Source: Prochlorococcus sp. MIT 0603 (GTDB taxonomy: Bacteria; Cyanobacteriota; Cyanobacteriia; PCC-6307; Cyanobiaceae). Taken from it: 64,000 bases of DNA. The stretch is taken from the NCBI RefSeq assembly GCF_000760215.1, contig NZ_JNAW01000002.1, positions 1 through 64,000 of the forward strand, written 5' to 3'. The notes beneath the pieces are model-generated. The model had not been told where the DNA came from. It saw only the letters and a list, made by a program, of their open reading frames with translations, and did no database searches. Below, one piece after another: positions 28,378 through 37,604 of this stretch (position 1 is its first letter; each line of letters opens with the position of its first letter). Position numbers and translations under genes: made by a program.

Positions 28378-29760
28378 TTGACAAGCCACGACATTTTCAT
28401 GCCAGCTCTCAGTTCAACCATGACTGAGGGAAAGATAGTTGAATGGTTGAAGGAGCCCGGAGACAAGGTTTCTCGAGGTGAGTCTGTACTTGTTGTTGAA
28501 TCTGATAAGGCTGATATGGATGTTGAGTCTTTTCAAGATGGCTTTCTTGCAGCAGTTCTAATGCCTGCTGGAAGTACTGTCCCAGTTGGTGAAACTATTG
28601 GCTTAATAGTCGAAACTAAAGATGAAATTGCTTCTGTACAAGAAGCTAATCCTCCAAAAATAAAAGATGTTGATAATAAAGGGTCGTCTTCTTCACAGGC
28701 TTCATCAGAAAAAGAGGTAGTTGCAAAAGTTTCACCATCTCAATCCCCATCTCCAGCTATTGCAAAACAGCAGGATCAAAAGACTTCATCATCACCTTCG
28801 CCAGTTGTGAGGAATCAGGGGAGAGTAGTGGCAACCCCAAGGGCTAAAAAACTTTCCACACAACTTGGTGTCGACCTCTCAACAGTTGCAGGTACTGGCC
28901 CACATGGAAGGATCCAAGCAGATGATGTTAAAAGATCTCAGGGTCAACCTATTAGCGTCCCATGGATAGCGGAAAGCAATGCGCCTGCTCAAATATCACC
29001 TCCCCCAGCTTCTCTTGCTTCTGGAGGTATTTCTTCTAATGCCGCTAAGAACATTGAGATGCCAGAAGGTAATAGTTTTGGCTCTCCTGGAGAAACAGTT
29101 CCCTTTAAGACTCTTCAGCAGGCGGTAAATCGGAACATGGAAACTAGTCTTGAAGTTCCTTGCTTTAGGGTTGGGTATTCAATTAATACAGACAGACTTG
29201 ATTCTTTCTATAAGCAGGTGAAGCCTAACGGGGTTACCATGACAGCATTGTTGGCAAAAGCGGTAGGGAATACTCTTGCACGGCATCCTCAGGTGAATGC
29301 TGCTTACAGCACTAAGGGTATGGTCTACCCAGCTCAAATCAATGTAGCTATAGCTGTTGCGATGGAAGACGGGGGTCTGATTACTCCGGTATTAAAGGAT
29401 GCAAACACCACTGATTTGTTTGAGTTGTCACGTCAATGGTCTGATTTAGTTAAGCGCTCTAGATCCAAGCAGCTTCAGCCTGATGAATACAATAGCGGCA
29501 CTTTTACACTTTCAAATTTGGGAATGTTTGGAGTGGATCGTTTTGATGCAATACTCCCCCCAGGTACTGGTGCGATTTTGGCAGTAGGGGCTTCACTCCC
29601 TTCAGTAGTTGCAGGGAAAGATGGCTCTATTGCTGTAAAACGTCAAATGCAAGTTAACTTAACCGCAGATCACCGAATTGTTTATGGTGCTGATGGGGCA
29701 GCTTTTTTAAAAGATCTTGCTAATTTGATTGAAAACAATCCTGAAGGTCTTTCTTCTTAA
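28378..29760 (+). CDS. pdhC: Pyruvate dehydrogenase E2 (dihydrolipoamide acetyltransferase)
   Basis: The acetyltransferase core of the pyruvate dehydrogenase complex, producing acetyl-CoA. The 460-aa product has one lipoyl domain (2-80) with the lipoylated Lys in VVESDKADMDVESF. A Ser/Pro/Gln-rich linker (85-150) precedes a peripheral-subunit-binding domain (about 156-190, RAKKLSTQLGVDLSTVAGTG). The catalytic domain (about 240-455) ends with the active-site NLTADHRIVYGADGAAFL. The start is TTG 28378. LipB upstream supplies the octanoyl precursor of its lipoyl group. Confidence 0.95.
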   Translation: MTSHDIFMPALSSTMTEGKIVEWLKEPGDKVSRGESVLVVESDKADMDVESFQDGFLAAVLMPAGSTVPVGETIGLIVETKDEIASVQEANPPKIKDVDNKGSSSSQASSEKEVVAKVSPSQSPSPAIAKQQDQKTSSSPSPVVRNQGRVVATPRAKKLSTQLGVDLSTVAGTGPHGRIQADDVKRSQGQPISVPWIAESNAPAQISPPPASLASGGISSNAAKNIEMPEGNSFGSPGETVPFKTLQQAVNRNMETSLEVPCFRVGYSINTDRLDSFYKQVKPNGVTMTALLAKAVGNTLARHPQVNAAYSTKGMVYPAQINVAIAVAMEDGGLITPVLKDANTTDLFELSRQWSDLVKRSRSKQLQPDEYNSGTFTLSNLGMFGVDRFDAILPPGTGAILAVGASLPSVVAGKDGSIAVKRQMQVNLTADHRIVYGADGAAFLKDLANLIENNPEGLSS

Positions 29761-29815
29761 AGAGTAATTACCTATGGTATGAATTTTTACTTGTTTAATT
29801 TCATAGGCACTTCCA

Positions 29816-30901
29816 TTGCTTATAGATCCAAAAGATTTTTTGCTTAGTTCTTATAACTATGAGTTAGATACAAACCTCATAGCACAAGAGCCTATCGAGC
29901 CTCGACATAATGCTCGTATGATGGTTGTTCCTAAGAGCAATGCTCTTCTTGCAAAATCATTAGATTTAAAAGTTTGGGATTTATTAAATCAACTCAATCC
30001 AGGTGATTTGCTTGTAATGAATGACACTCGTGTGTTGCAGGCAAGATTAAGAGTCAGGTTGAAGAATGGTTCTTTAGCAGAGCTTTTGCTTATAGAACCA
30101 CAAGAAGATGGCCGTTGGTTGTGTCTTGGAAAGCCAGCCAAGAAAATGAATCCTGGAGATTGTTTGCTTTTAGAAGCTTCTGAACAATCCTCGCTATCGT
30201 TGAGAATTCTTAATAGGGATAAAACCACTGGTGGCCGAATAGTCCAGTTTCCGGCTTCTTTTGGTAATAGAGAAACGATGGAAGACCTTTTGAAGAAATA
30301 TGGTGAGATGCCATTGCCTCCATATATTCATCGATATGACTTAAGTAATATTGAGCGTTATCAGACGAGATATGCTTCAAAGCCTGGAGCTGTCGCTGCT
30401 CCTACTGCAGGATTACATTTAAGCGATCAATTGTTGGATGCACTTAGGCGGAAAGGAGTATTTATGGCAAATGTGACTTTGCATGTTGGGCTTGGAACAT
30501 TTAGACCTTTGCAAGAAGAAAATTTAAATGACTTAAGCCTGCATAGTGAATGGGTTGAAGTCAAAGAAGAGGTTGTCTCTGCAATTAACGAATGTCGTTG
30601 TAGAAGAGGCCGTGTGATTGCAGTAGGTACTACAACGGTCAGATCACTTGAAGCAGCATTTCTTGCAGGGCAAGGAAGCTTGCAACCATTTAAAGGTTCT
30701 ACTGATTTGGTTATAAAACCTGGTTATAAATTTGGAATCATTGATGGTCTGTTAACCAATTTCCATCTTCCTAAAAGCTCTCTCCTGCTAATGGTAAGCG
30801 CTCTGATAGGAAGAGAAAATCTTCTCACTCTCTATAAACAAGCCAGGGAGAAAAAATATAGATTTTTTTCTTATGGCGATGCAATGCTAATTCGTCCTTA
30901 G
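29816..30901 (+). CDS. queA: S-adenosylmethionine:tRNA ribosyltransferase-isomerase
   Basis: Transfers and isomerises the ribosyl moiety of SAM to 7-aminomethyl-7-deazaguanine in tRNA, forming epoxyqueuosine in the wobble position of Asn, Asp, His and Tyr tRNAs. The 361-aa product has [20 protein letters not shown] near 15-34, the [16 protein letters not shown] segment near 62-77 and [14 protein letters not shown] near 195-208. [20 protein letters not shown] lies near 306-325. The start is TTG 29816. The tRNA-Tyr(GTA) at 14077-14158 is a substrate class. Confidence 0.96.
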   Translation: MLIDPKDFLLSSYNYELDTNLIAQEPIEPRHNARMMVVPKSNALLAKSLDLKVWDLLNQLNPGDLLVMNDTRVLQARLRVRLKNGSLAELLLIEPQEDGRWLCLGKPAKKMNPGDCLLLEASEQSSLSLRILNRDKTTGGRIVQFPASFGNRETMEDLLKKYGEMPLPPYIHRYDLSNIERYQTRYASKPGAVAAPTAGLHLSDQLLDALRRKGVFMANVTLHVGLGTFRPLQEENLNDLSLHSEWVEVKEEVVSAINECRCRRGRVIAVGTTTVRSLEAAFLAGQGSLQPFKGSTDLVIKPGYKFGIIDGLLTNFHLPKSSLLLMVSALIGRENLLTLYKQAREKKYRFFSYGDAMLIRP

Positions 30902-30925
30902 AAAATCTTCTGTTTTACGAACCTT

Positions 30926-31912
30926 TTAGCTAGAAGCTGGTTCTTGGATGATGCCTGTTGGCACATCTGAGAACAACACTGAAGAAACATAACGCTCTGC
31001 AAGATCTGGCAAGACAACAACAATTGTCTTGCCAGCAAATTGTTCCTGTTCAGACAATCGGATTGCGGCTACCGCTGCGGCACCGCATGAGATACCAGCT
31101 AGTATTCCTTCTTCTTTGGCTAGGCGCAGAGCCATCTCTATAGACTCTTCATTACTAACCTGTTCGACTTGATCTACTAATTTGAGGTCGAGGTTTTTAG
31201 GAATAAAACCAGCACCAATTCCTTGTATTTTATGTGGGCCAGGCTTAACTTCTTCTCCATTAAGAGTTTGAGTTATAACAGGACTATGAGAAGGCTCAAC
31301 AGCTACTGAAAGAATTTTCTTGCCTTTTTCTTCTTTTACATATTTAGACACACCTGTGATTGTCCCTCCAGTTCCAACCCCTGCAACAAGTACATCAAGA
31401 TTTCCATTGCAGTCATTCCATATTTCAGGTCCAGTGGTTTTGAAATGAATTTCTGGGTTTGCAGGGTTGTCAAATTGACCAGGCATAAAATATTTGCTTG
31501 GATCACTCTCTGCAATCTCTTTTGCTTTTGAAATAGCCCCAGGCATTCCTTTTGCGGCTTCTGTAAGGATAAGTTCAGCGCCTAGTACTGCCATCATCCT
31601 TCGTCTTTCTAATGACATTGACTCTGGCATTGTTAAGACCAATTTGTAGCCTTTGGCTGCAGCTGTAAAAGCCAGTGCAATACCAGTATTGCCAGAAGTA
31701 GGTTCGATAATTGTTTTTTCTTTTGTAAGTAAGCCTCTTTTTTCGGCGTCCCAAATCATATTTGCTCCAATTCTGCACTTGACGCTGTAAGCAGGATTAC
31801 GCCCTTCAATCTTTGCTAGGACTGTGGCTTTAGAGTTTTTAGTAACAGAATTCAGCTTAACCAAAGGAGTATTGCCTATAGCAAGGCAGTTGTCTTGGTA
31901 TATAGGAGCCAT
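30926..31912 (-). CDS. cysK: Cysteine synthase (O-acetylserine sulfhydrylase)
   Basis: A PLP enzyme making cysteine from O-acetylserine and sulfide. The 328-aa product has the PLP-Lys motif [20 protein letters not shown] near 35-54, the asparagine-loop [19 protein letters not shown] near 72-90 and the glycine-rich phosphate cup [15 protein letters not shown] near 180-194. It is adjacent to two trans-sulfuration-type genes on the same strand, forming a sulfur amino-acid block. A gap of about 98 nt separates them. Confidence 0.96.
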   Translation of the reverse strand: MAPIYQDNCLAIGNTPLVKLNSVTKNSKATVLAKIEGRNPAYSVKCRIGANMIWDAEKRGLLTKEKTIIEPTSGNTGIALAFTAAAKGYKLVLTMPESMSLERRRMMAVLGAELILTEAAKGMPGAISKAKEIAESDPSKYFMPGQFDNPANPEIHFKTTGPEIWNDCNGNLDVLVAGVGTGGTITGVSKYVKEEKGKKILSVAVEPSHSPVITQTLNGEEVKPGPHKIQGIGAGFIPKNLDLKLVDQVEQVSNEESIEMALRLAKEEGILAGISCGAAAVAAIRLSEQEQFAGKTIVVVLPDLAERYVSSVLFSDVPTGIIQEPASS

Positions 31913-32010
31913 TTTGATTATTTAAACAATCTATTTAATACTAATGATTAGTCAAAGTTTTTGCTTCTTACAAACTTTAGATGTAGATCTAAAACATATT
32001 GTGAGTTAAT

Positions 32011-33483
32011 TCAATCTTTCAAGGCTCTCTCAAACCGTTCCCATAGTTCCTGAGGTTGCTCTAGCCCCACTGAAATTCTAATTAATTCTGTGGGAACTCC
32101 GCACTGTCTTGCCCAATCTAATTCGTTGTAATGGGCTAATAGTACATATGGACATGCCAAAGTAAAATTTGTGCCCAAGCTAGGCCCTTTGCAAACTTTT
32201 AAAGAGTCATAAAATCTTTTTGTTTTGGACAATTCTCCTTTTAATTGAATTGAAAGTAAACATCCGAATCCTGCATTGGCTTTCATAAGAGATTGAAAGT
32301 TTGGACATTCTGCAGGGTGTAATACTCTTGCTATATCAGGGTGACTTTCTAAGTGTGTTTTCAGTGTAAAACAGGCTTTATTTAATTGGTATATTCGACT
32401 CCTTACATCATGGCTGGCTTGTTCAAGAGCAATTGCATCTGCGTCAGATAATTCGGATGTGCATGAAATTTTTATTAGTTCCTTTAAAGTTTGTTTCCAT
32501 GGTGATTCCGGACTAATTACTAGAGAGCCTGCCAGTATGTCTCCTCTCCCCGCAAAGCTTTTAGTTAGGGAACTGAAAACAATGTCGGCATAAGGAAGTG
32601 GATCAATGTTTATTGCTGATCCAATAGTGTCATCTGCAATAACTGGTATGCCTCGATCATGGGCTATTTTTGCTACAAGAGGTAGATCAACACATTTGAG
32701 CATTGGGTTGCTAGGTAGCTCAACGATTAATGCCAATGGATTTTTCTTGTCGAGTTGCTTCGCGAGTTCAATAGGGTCTGGGTTTAGAAGTAATTCACTC
32801 CCACCGAAAATGATTTGGGGCAATTTCAATACATCAACATATGGGAAGCCCAATTGCATTGCTGAACTATTAGGCCTGAATCTCTTAAGACTCTCAAGGG
32901 CTGTTGTTAAAGCTGCCATCCCTGAGGGATGGAGCTGAACTAAACTTTCTTCACAACCATATATTTTTGATAATCGATTTCGGATGCAACGTTTTGCGTT
33001 TTTACCCGCATTAATTGAAGGAGAGATCTCTTTAGCAAGTGCTATTGCAGCTTGTCTAGAAGATGCTCCTAACCCTGTGTGCTGCCAAAATGCTTTTGCT
33101 GCTTTTGTCGTTTCCTTGTTAACGATTAAACATTGAAGCCCAGCAACTTCATAAATAGTTCCGTTTGCATTTGCATTAATTGTTTTGCAGAAATCTCTAG
33201 CTTTTGATGCGGTTTTGATGTTGGGGTAAGGCCAAGCACTATCAGCAGGCTTACCATGAATCGCAAGAGCTTTCTCTGCGAGTTCTCTGATAAGAGGGTT
33301 TAATCCAAAACGTGGATATACTGATTGCAAAGAATTTATGCAATCAGGATCTTTTTCTTCATAGGCTAGAACGTCTTTCCATCGAGGTAAAGCCACTGAT
33401 ACTGCGTGGGGACTCTGTGGGATTGCTTGGCCAAGATGTTTGCCTTCCCAAAATGGTTCTTTTAGTAAATCTCTTTCGATCAC
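32011..33483 (-). CDS. metB: Trans-sulfuration PLP enzyme (cystathionine gamma-synthase-like, long form)
   Basis: A 490-aa Cys/Met-metabolism PLP enzyme, about 100 residues longer than usual at the N-terminus (MIERDLLKEPFWEGKHLGQA and beyond). The catalytic domain shows the PLP-contacting VIADDTIGSAINI near 280-292 and the PLP Lys in VFSSLTKSFAGRGDILAGSL near 301-320. Cystathionine gamma-synthase activity in methionine synthesis is the usual annotation; lyase or other gamma-replacement activity is possible. It overlaps the upstream related gene by 4 nt, so a paralogous tandem pair is cotranslated. Confidence 0.8.
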   Translation of the reverse strand: MIERDLLKEPFWEGKHLGQAIPQSPHAVSVALPRWKDVLAYEEKDPDCINSLQSVYPRFGLNPLIRELAEKALAIHGKPADSAWPYPNIKTASKARDFCKTINANANGTIYEVAGLQCLIVNKETTKAAKAFWQHTGLGASSRQAAIALAKEISPSINAGKNAKRCIRNRLSKIYGCEESLVQLHPSGMAALTTALESLKRFRPNSSAMQLGFPYVDVLKLPQIIFGGSELLLNPDPIELAKQLDKKNPLALIVELPSNPMLKCVDLPLVAKIAHDRGIPVIADDTIGSAINIDPLPYADIVFSSLTKSFAGRGDILAGSLVISPESPWKQTLKELIKISCTSELSDADAIALEQASHDVRSRIYQLNKACFTLKTHLESHPDIARVLHPAECPNFQSLMKANAGFGCLLSIQLKGELSKTKRFYDSLKVCKGPSLGTNFTLACPYVLLAHYNELDWARQCGVPTELIRISVGLEQPQELWERFERALKD

Positions 33484-34694
33484 TTTAATTTATTTAGGTT
33501 GTATTTTAAATCCTCAGATAGATCAGGTAAATCTTCACACCCTATTGAAAACCTTATTAGTGACTCTCCTATCCCTAATTTTAACTTTGTTTCCTTACTT
33601 ACAGAAGCATGAGTCATTGTTGAAGGATGGCATACAAGACTTTCAACTCCTCCTAAACTTTCGGCCATTGTGAAATATTTAAGATTTTTGCAAAAAGAAT
33701 ATGTTTGGGTTTGATTTGCGTTGAGATTAGCAGTGATAATGGCGCCCCCTTTTAGCATTTGTTTTTTCGCAAGTTGATATTGAGGGTGATCATCTCTAAA
33801 TGGATATTTAACCCATTCAACAGATGGATGATTGGCTAAGTCATTAGCCAGAGCAAATGCATTGTCGACTTGTCTTTGAAGACGAAGGGGTAGAGTCTTT
33901 ATCCCTCTAGTAATCAACCAGCAATCAAAAGGTGAAGGTTGGAGGCCTAGAGCTTTTTGAGCGAATTTCAGCTGTTTGTCCCAGTATTCATCTTGAGTGC
34001 ATACAACACCACCAAGAGCATCGGAATGTCCATTGATGTATTTAGTCGTACTAGTAAGAGAAATGCTTGCTCCTAACTCCAGAGGCTTTTGCAATAAGGG
34101 TGTAGCGAAAGTGTTGTCGACTACAACTGGGACCCCATATTCTTTGGCTTTAGTGCAAACCTTTTTTAAGTCAATTATTTTTAAAAGAGGATTGGTAGGA
34201 CTTTCTAGCCAAATTATGGATGGATTTAACTCTTCAATAGATTCAACAGAAGATGACTTTGTAAAATCTAACCATATGGTTTTAATGCCATATTTGTGAA
34301 AAATCTGTTCAAATAATCTAACAGTACAGCCATAAAGATTTTCTTCACATAGAACAACATCACCTGATTTTAGAGAACTTGCTATTGCTGTTATAGCGCT
34401 AACGCCAGAGCCAAATACTGTTGAATATTTACAGCTTTCCAAGGAGGCTAAAACAGTCTCTAATATTCGAAAGTTAGGATTGCCTGAGCGTGTGTAATCA
34501 AACCCTTCAGGGTTGCCATGGCTAAAAGTTGAGCTAGGGAATATAGGCGGCATAACTGTGCCTGTATTACTTGCAAAGCTTTCGCCGTGATGGATGACTC
34601 TTGTACTTATACCTGGTTGAGAGCTCTTGTTTGATTGTTTAGATTCCACTTTACAGAGCAATTTTATGGCATATATAATTAAAGTATAAAACAA
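33480..34694 (-). CDS. Cystathionine gamma-synthase/lyase family PLP enzyme
   Basis: A 404-aa member of the Cys/Met metabolism PLP family. Hallmarks are TRVIHHGESFASNTGTVMPP near 31-50, DYTRSGNPNFRILETVLASL near 66-85, VVVDNTFATPLLQKPLELGA near 191-210 and the PLP Lys motif LTSTTKYINGHSDALGGVV near 214-232. The first residues (MFYTLIIYAIKLLCK) look unlike a normal start; GTG at 34649 (Val16) is a better candidate. It precedes and overlaps the 490-aa paralogue. Together they probably serve cystathionine formation and cleavage; which does which is not decided by sequence alone. Confidence 0.85.
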   Translation of the reverse strand: MFYTLIIYAIKLLCKVESKQSNKSSQPGISTRVIHHGESFASNTGTVMPPIFPSSTFSHGNPEGFDYTRSGNPNFRILETVLASLESCKYSTVFGSGVSAITAIASSLKSGDVVLCEENLYGCTVRLFEQIFHKYGIKTIWLDFTKSSSVESIEELNPSIIWLESPTNPLLKIIDLKKVCTKAKEYGVPVVVDNTFATPLLQKPLELGASISLTSTTKYINGHSDALGGVVCTQDEYWDKQLKFAQKALGLQPSPFDCWLITRGIKTLPLRLQRQVDNAFALANDLANHPSVEWVKYPFRDDHPQYQLAKKQMLKGGAIITANLNANQTQTYSFCKNLKYFTMAESLGGVESLVCHPSTMTHASVSKETKLKLGIGESLIRFSIGCEDLPDLSEDLKYNLNKLK

Positions 34695-34831
34695 AATTTA
34701 AAAAATATAAAAAGTACTAATTGACCTTCAAAAATCAATCTTCTTTTATGAAAATAAAAAGTAATATCAAGAGATGTCCTTATTCTTTTTGTAGCCTTCT
34801 TCTCTGAATTCATTCTTAGAAATAAATTATG

Positions 34832-35758
34832 TTAATCTTCTATCGATAAGATTTTTTTAACCAGCTCTTTCTTTTTCAACCTTGATATATTTCCAACACC
34901 TTCCAGCATCTTTCTTAACTCTAGGTTTGTTTTTTTTAGTAATTCTTTTTCCCTCTCTTCTAATGCCAATCGTTTTGCAAAGGATTGATTAGATGTTAAT
35001 AAATCTATTAATTGAGATCTGTTAAGATTCTTAATTAATTCTACATCTTCGAGCATTTTTCTTAGTTCTTTGTCGCTTTTCTGATCCAATGCTGAGCTTT
35101 TTTTATCTTTTTTAAAATAGCTCGTTTCCCTATCTTTTCTGTATCCAAAGTTCTTCAAATATATTCCAACTAGTCTAATGATACTTTCATAAGTTAGAAT
35201 AAAAATAGTCAATAAAAATTCGGCAATCCTATTCGTATCTATTGATGTTTCCTTGAAAAATCTTATTATATTTTCGCTTAGATGATCTTTCTTTACTGTT
35301 TTATTACTTGACACCCTATTCTCTTTTAAAGGTATAATTACTTTAAGTATCTTTTCGAAATCAATTTTACTGCTCAACGCAAAGATTTTTTTTATCGATT
35401 GCTTTGTCTCTTTGAGTATTAATGCTCCAATGTCTTGAAAACTAGGGTTAGATTTATCATTAACTGGAGAAACACTAGTTATATTTGAATCATTTCTTTT
35501 ATTTGAAATAACTTCCTTGTCAGGACTAAGAGCCTTGGTGGGATTAATTAAAACAGTATTTTGAATGCGTTGCTTTGTGGATATAAATATCACAAGAATT
35601 AAAAATAATATAAATAATAAAACTGGTAAATATTCTTTTATAGATATTAGAAAATCCAGTTTTCTATTGCTGAACAAATCTGTATAATATTCAGCACCTT
35701 CTTCTGACCATCCAAGAAGTCTAAGCTCTTTTGCAGTCTCGGCTAGTTTGGTTGACAA
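34832..35758 (-). CDS. Membrane-anchored protein with two C-terminal SAP/Rho-N-like repeats
   Basis: A 308-aa protein I do not recognise. It has one strong membrane span at about 42-61 (YLPVLLFILFLILVIFIS), a basic Ser/Asn/Lys-rich central part, and a second hydrophobic segment near 170-190 (RIAEFLLTIFILTYESIIRL). Two related C-terminal repeats follow: LRKMLEDVELIKNLNRSQLI (about 232-251) and LRKMLEGVGNISRLKKKELV (about 281-300). These read like SAP/LEM/Rho N-terminal helical-extension motifs that bind nucleic acid. The combination suggests a membrane-tethered nucleic-acid binder (inference). Confidence 0.75.
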   Translation of the reverse strand: MSTKLAETAKELRLLGWSEEGAEYYTDLFSNRKLDFLISIKEYLPVLLFILFLILVIFISTKQRIQNTVLINPTKALSPDKEVISNKRNDSNITSVSPVNDKSNPSFQDIGALILKETKQSIKKIFALSSKIDFEKILKVIIPLKENRVSSNKTVKKDHLSENIIRFFKETSIDTNRIAEFLLTIFILTYESIIRLVGIYLKNFGYRKDRETSYFKKDKKSSALDQKSDKELRKMLEDVELIKNLNRSQLIDLLTSNQSFAKRLALEEREKELLKKTNLELRKMLEGVGNISRLKKKELVKKILSIED

Positions 35759-35980
35759 ATGATTAATGCTTTTAGCTAATTTTGATTAATAACCACCATA
35801 AGGTCTCGATAATTTTATTTTTTGAAAACATCCACAAAAAAGTTAGACCTCATACAATTTTCTTGGCTCTCCTTCCTTTAATAGTCATTATTGCTTAGGT
35901 ACTTTATCTTGATTAATGAAAAGCGCTCAATTCATGAGAATTGTGCTAAGAATAATACCCCATCTAGTCAAAGTAGATTT

Positions 35981-36130
35981 ATGTCAAAGGGTATGAGTGA
36001 TGCATTACATCTAGATCAGACAGATGCGATTGATTCTTATTTCGAGTGTGTTACAGCATGTAGCTTGGGGAAAGAAGGTGTTGAATGTGTGACTAGATGT
36101 ATGGAAGTTCATTTAAAAAGTGAGGAGTAG
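35981..36130 (+). CDS. Small twin-CX3C protein (49 aa)
   Basis: A 49-aa soluble protein with two CX3C motifs, Cys23-x3-Cys27 and Cys36-x3-Cys40 (FECVTACSLG ... VECVTRCMEV), 8 residues apart. Each pair lies on a predicted helix. Twin CX3C helical hairpins in eukaryotes (small Tim proteins) form two disulfides; in bacteria such motifs can bind metal or form disulfides. I start at ATG 35981; ATG 35993 is also possible, while the longer frame from TTG 35891 seems unlikely. It is followed 6 nt later by another small gene, so the two are likely cotranslated. Confidence 0.7.
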   Translation: MSKGMSDALHLDQTDAIDSYFECVTACSLGKEGVECVTRCMEVHLKSEE

Positions 36131-36136
36131 CAAAAA

Positions 36137-36301
36137 ATGGGAAAGAAACCACTTCGGCAACGTAAAACAACTTTAAAATGGAATTCTGATGGAGAGCTTT
36201 CTGCTATCGACAAGGCAAGGATTCTTGAGAAACTAACAAATAAAGAATTAACTGAATGTGAACTCTCTTGTAATCCTTTTAATTCTATTAGCAAAGATTA
36301 A
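36137..36301 (+). CDS. Small hypothetical protein (54 aa)
   Basis: A 54-codon ATG frame directly after the twin-CX3C gene (6-nt gap). The product is basic at the N-terminus (MGKKPLRQRKTTLKWNSDGE), then helical (LSAIDKARILEKLTNKELTE), and ends with two Cys (CELSCNPF). No family is recognised. The tight spacing and ATG start support it being real. It may work with the upstream Cys-rich protein. Confidence 0.6.
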   Translation: MGKKPLRQRKTTLKWNSDGELSAIDKARILEKLTNKELTECELSCNPFNSISKD

Positions 36302-36364
36302 CGTGCGTTGAGAAAATATTGAACTCTGTTTTTTAAGTCAGATTAACTCAGCCTTTAAAACTAC

Positions 36365-36673
36365 TTAGTTAGCAGCAGATCTTCTTCTAACAGTACGTCG
36401 ATTCTCTTGTATTTCTTCTTGTTGGGAAGACTTTTCAGCGCTAACTACATCTTTTTGATCTTGTTTTTGTGGGACTTCTCCTTCTTCTTCAAGTTCCAAG
36501 CAAGTCCCTACTACCATAGCTGCTTCAATAGGATTAGGTAGGTCACCAATGGTTATGAGGGCTTTTAGAACAAGCTGCATACGTGGATCTTTTCCAAGAT
36601 CAGGACGGAGTTTCTTGACTGATTGCCAGAGCTCTTTCGTCACTTCTTTGAGCAAGTCCTTGTCCGTAACCAC
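36365..36673 (-). CDS. Conserved picocyanobacterial hypothetical protein
   Basis: A 102-aa soluble protein. Its N-terminal 70 residues look like a compact helical domain (LLKEVTKELWQSVKKLRPDL near 7-26, then GDLPNPIEAAMVVGTCLELE). The C-terminal tail is low-complexity, Gln/Glu-rich and then Arg-rich (ENRRTVRRRSAAN). I believe close relatives occur in marine picocyanobacteria but know no function. It is convergent with the 54-aa gene and about 215 nt from the rpsD 3' end. Confidence 0.75.
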   Translation of the reverse strand: MVTDKDLLKEVTKELWQSVKKLRPDLGKDPRMQLVLKALITIGDLPNPIEAAMVVGTCLELEEEGEVPQKQDQKDVVSAEKSSQQEEIQENRRTVRRRSAAN

Positions 36674-36805
36674 AGTGATTTTCTTATGTATGATTACTTA
36701 ACGTAACAGCTCATCTGGAAAAAACAGAAATAATTCAGTCTATGAATAGGAATATTTTTCTTTTGAGCTCTTCCCCTCTATAAGATCTCAGCATCAAAAC
36801 ATTAA

Positions 36806-36830
36806 AAAACCCTTGGAAACCAAGGGTTTT
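36806..36830 (-). terminator. Rho-independent terminator downstream of rpsD
   Basis: AAAACCCTTGG and CCAAGGGTTTT are perfect 11-bp arms around an AAA loop. Read on the minus strand the hairpin is followed by a run of six T, as expected for a terminator of rpsD. The plus strand also ends in TTTT, so it may work both ways. Confidence 0.85.
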
Positions 36831-36857
36831 AATTGAAGATAATGAGAAAAATGATGC

Positions 36858-36884
36858 TTCTCAAAAATCTTTGCTTTTTGAGAA
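36858..36884 (-). terminator. Hairpin immediately after the rpsD stop
   Basis: TTCTCAAAAA and TTTTTGAGAA form perfect 10-bp arms around a 7-nt loop, beginning 4 nt beyond the rpsD stop codon at 36889. No T-run follows on the minus strand. It may stabilise the rpsD mRNA 3' end or act with the stronger terminator at 36806-36830. Confidence 0.5.
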
Positions 36885-36888
36885 AACC

Positions 36889-37497
36889 TTATACCTTTCT
36901 TGAGTAATACTCGACAACCAATAACTCATTTATTTCAATCGCAACCCACTCTCTTTCACATTTCCCAGTCACTTTTGCTGTCATTTTAGATTTTTCCAGC
37001 TCTAGGTGAGGAGGTACGTTAGCAAGACCTGGAAATTCAAGATTTCCTTCAGCCAACTTTTTACTGGCTTTTCTTTCGCTAATCGCAATCACATCACCTT
37101 GCTTGCATTGATAGCTTGCGATATCTAGTGCTTTGCCATTAACAGTTACATGTCCATGGTTAACAAGTTGACGAGAACCTGGAATTGTAGGGCCAAAACC
37201 AAGACGAAAACAAACGTTGTCAAGTCTGCTTTCTAATAATTTGAGAAGGTTTGTTCCTGTCGAACCTTCCATTGCACGAGCTTTTTTTACGTAACGAACA
37301 AGTTGTCGTTCTGAAATTCCGTAATTAAATCTAAGCTTTTGTTTCTCTTCTAAACGGATCGCGTATTCAGAGCGCTTGCGACGGGCATTGCCATGCTGAC
37401 CTGGAGGGTTAGACCGCTTTGCGGCTTTCCGGGTGAGACCTGGAAGGTCTCCCAAGCGACGCGTGATCCTCAGGCGAGGTCCACGGTATCTAGACAT
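36889..37497 (-). CDS. rpsD: 30S ribosomal protein S4
   Basis: A primary 16S-rRNA-binding protein that nucleates 30S assembly. The 202-aa product starts [20 protein letters not shown] and has the S4 N-terminal domain and the S4 RNA-binding motif at about 90-150 ([20 protein letters not shown], then [13 protein letters not shown]). It is monocistronic: divergent from yidD and followed by two hairpins. In other bacteria S4 autoregulates translation; no such site was identified here. Confidence 0.98.
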   Translation of the reverse strand: MSRYRGPRLRITRRLGDLPGLTRKAAKRSNPPGQHGNARRKRSEYAIRLEEKQKLRFNYGISERQLVRYVKKARAMEGSTGTNLLKLLESRLDNVCFRLGFGPTIPGSRQLVNHGHVTVNGKALDIASYQCKQGDVIAISERKASKKLAEGNLEFPGLANVPPHLELEKSKMTAKVTGKCEREWVAIEINELLVVEYYSRKV

Positions 37498-37604
37498 AGA
37501 TTAAGATAAAGAGGGATAAGAAAGTTGTAATTAAGTTAGCAAAACTGGAAGAATGCTCCAGTTGTTACTTTCCTAATCACAATTTCAATATTCTATCTTG
37601 CAAC

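Noticed and set aside
36109-36294. 61-codon minus-strand frame opposite the 54-aa gene
   Set aside because: The plus-strand frame has a better context (ATG 6 nt after a gene) and sensible composition; the minus-strand frame overlaps it almost fully.
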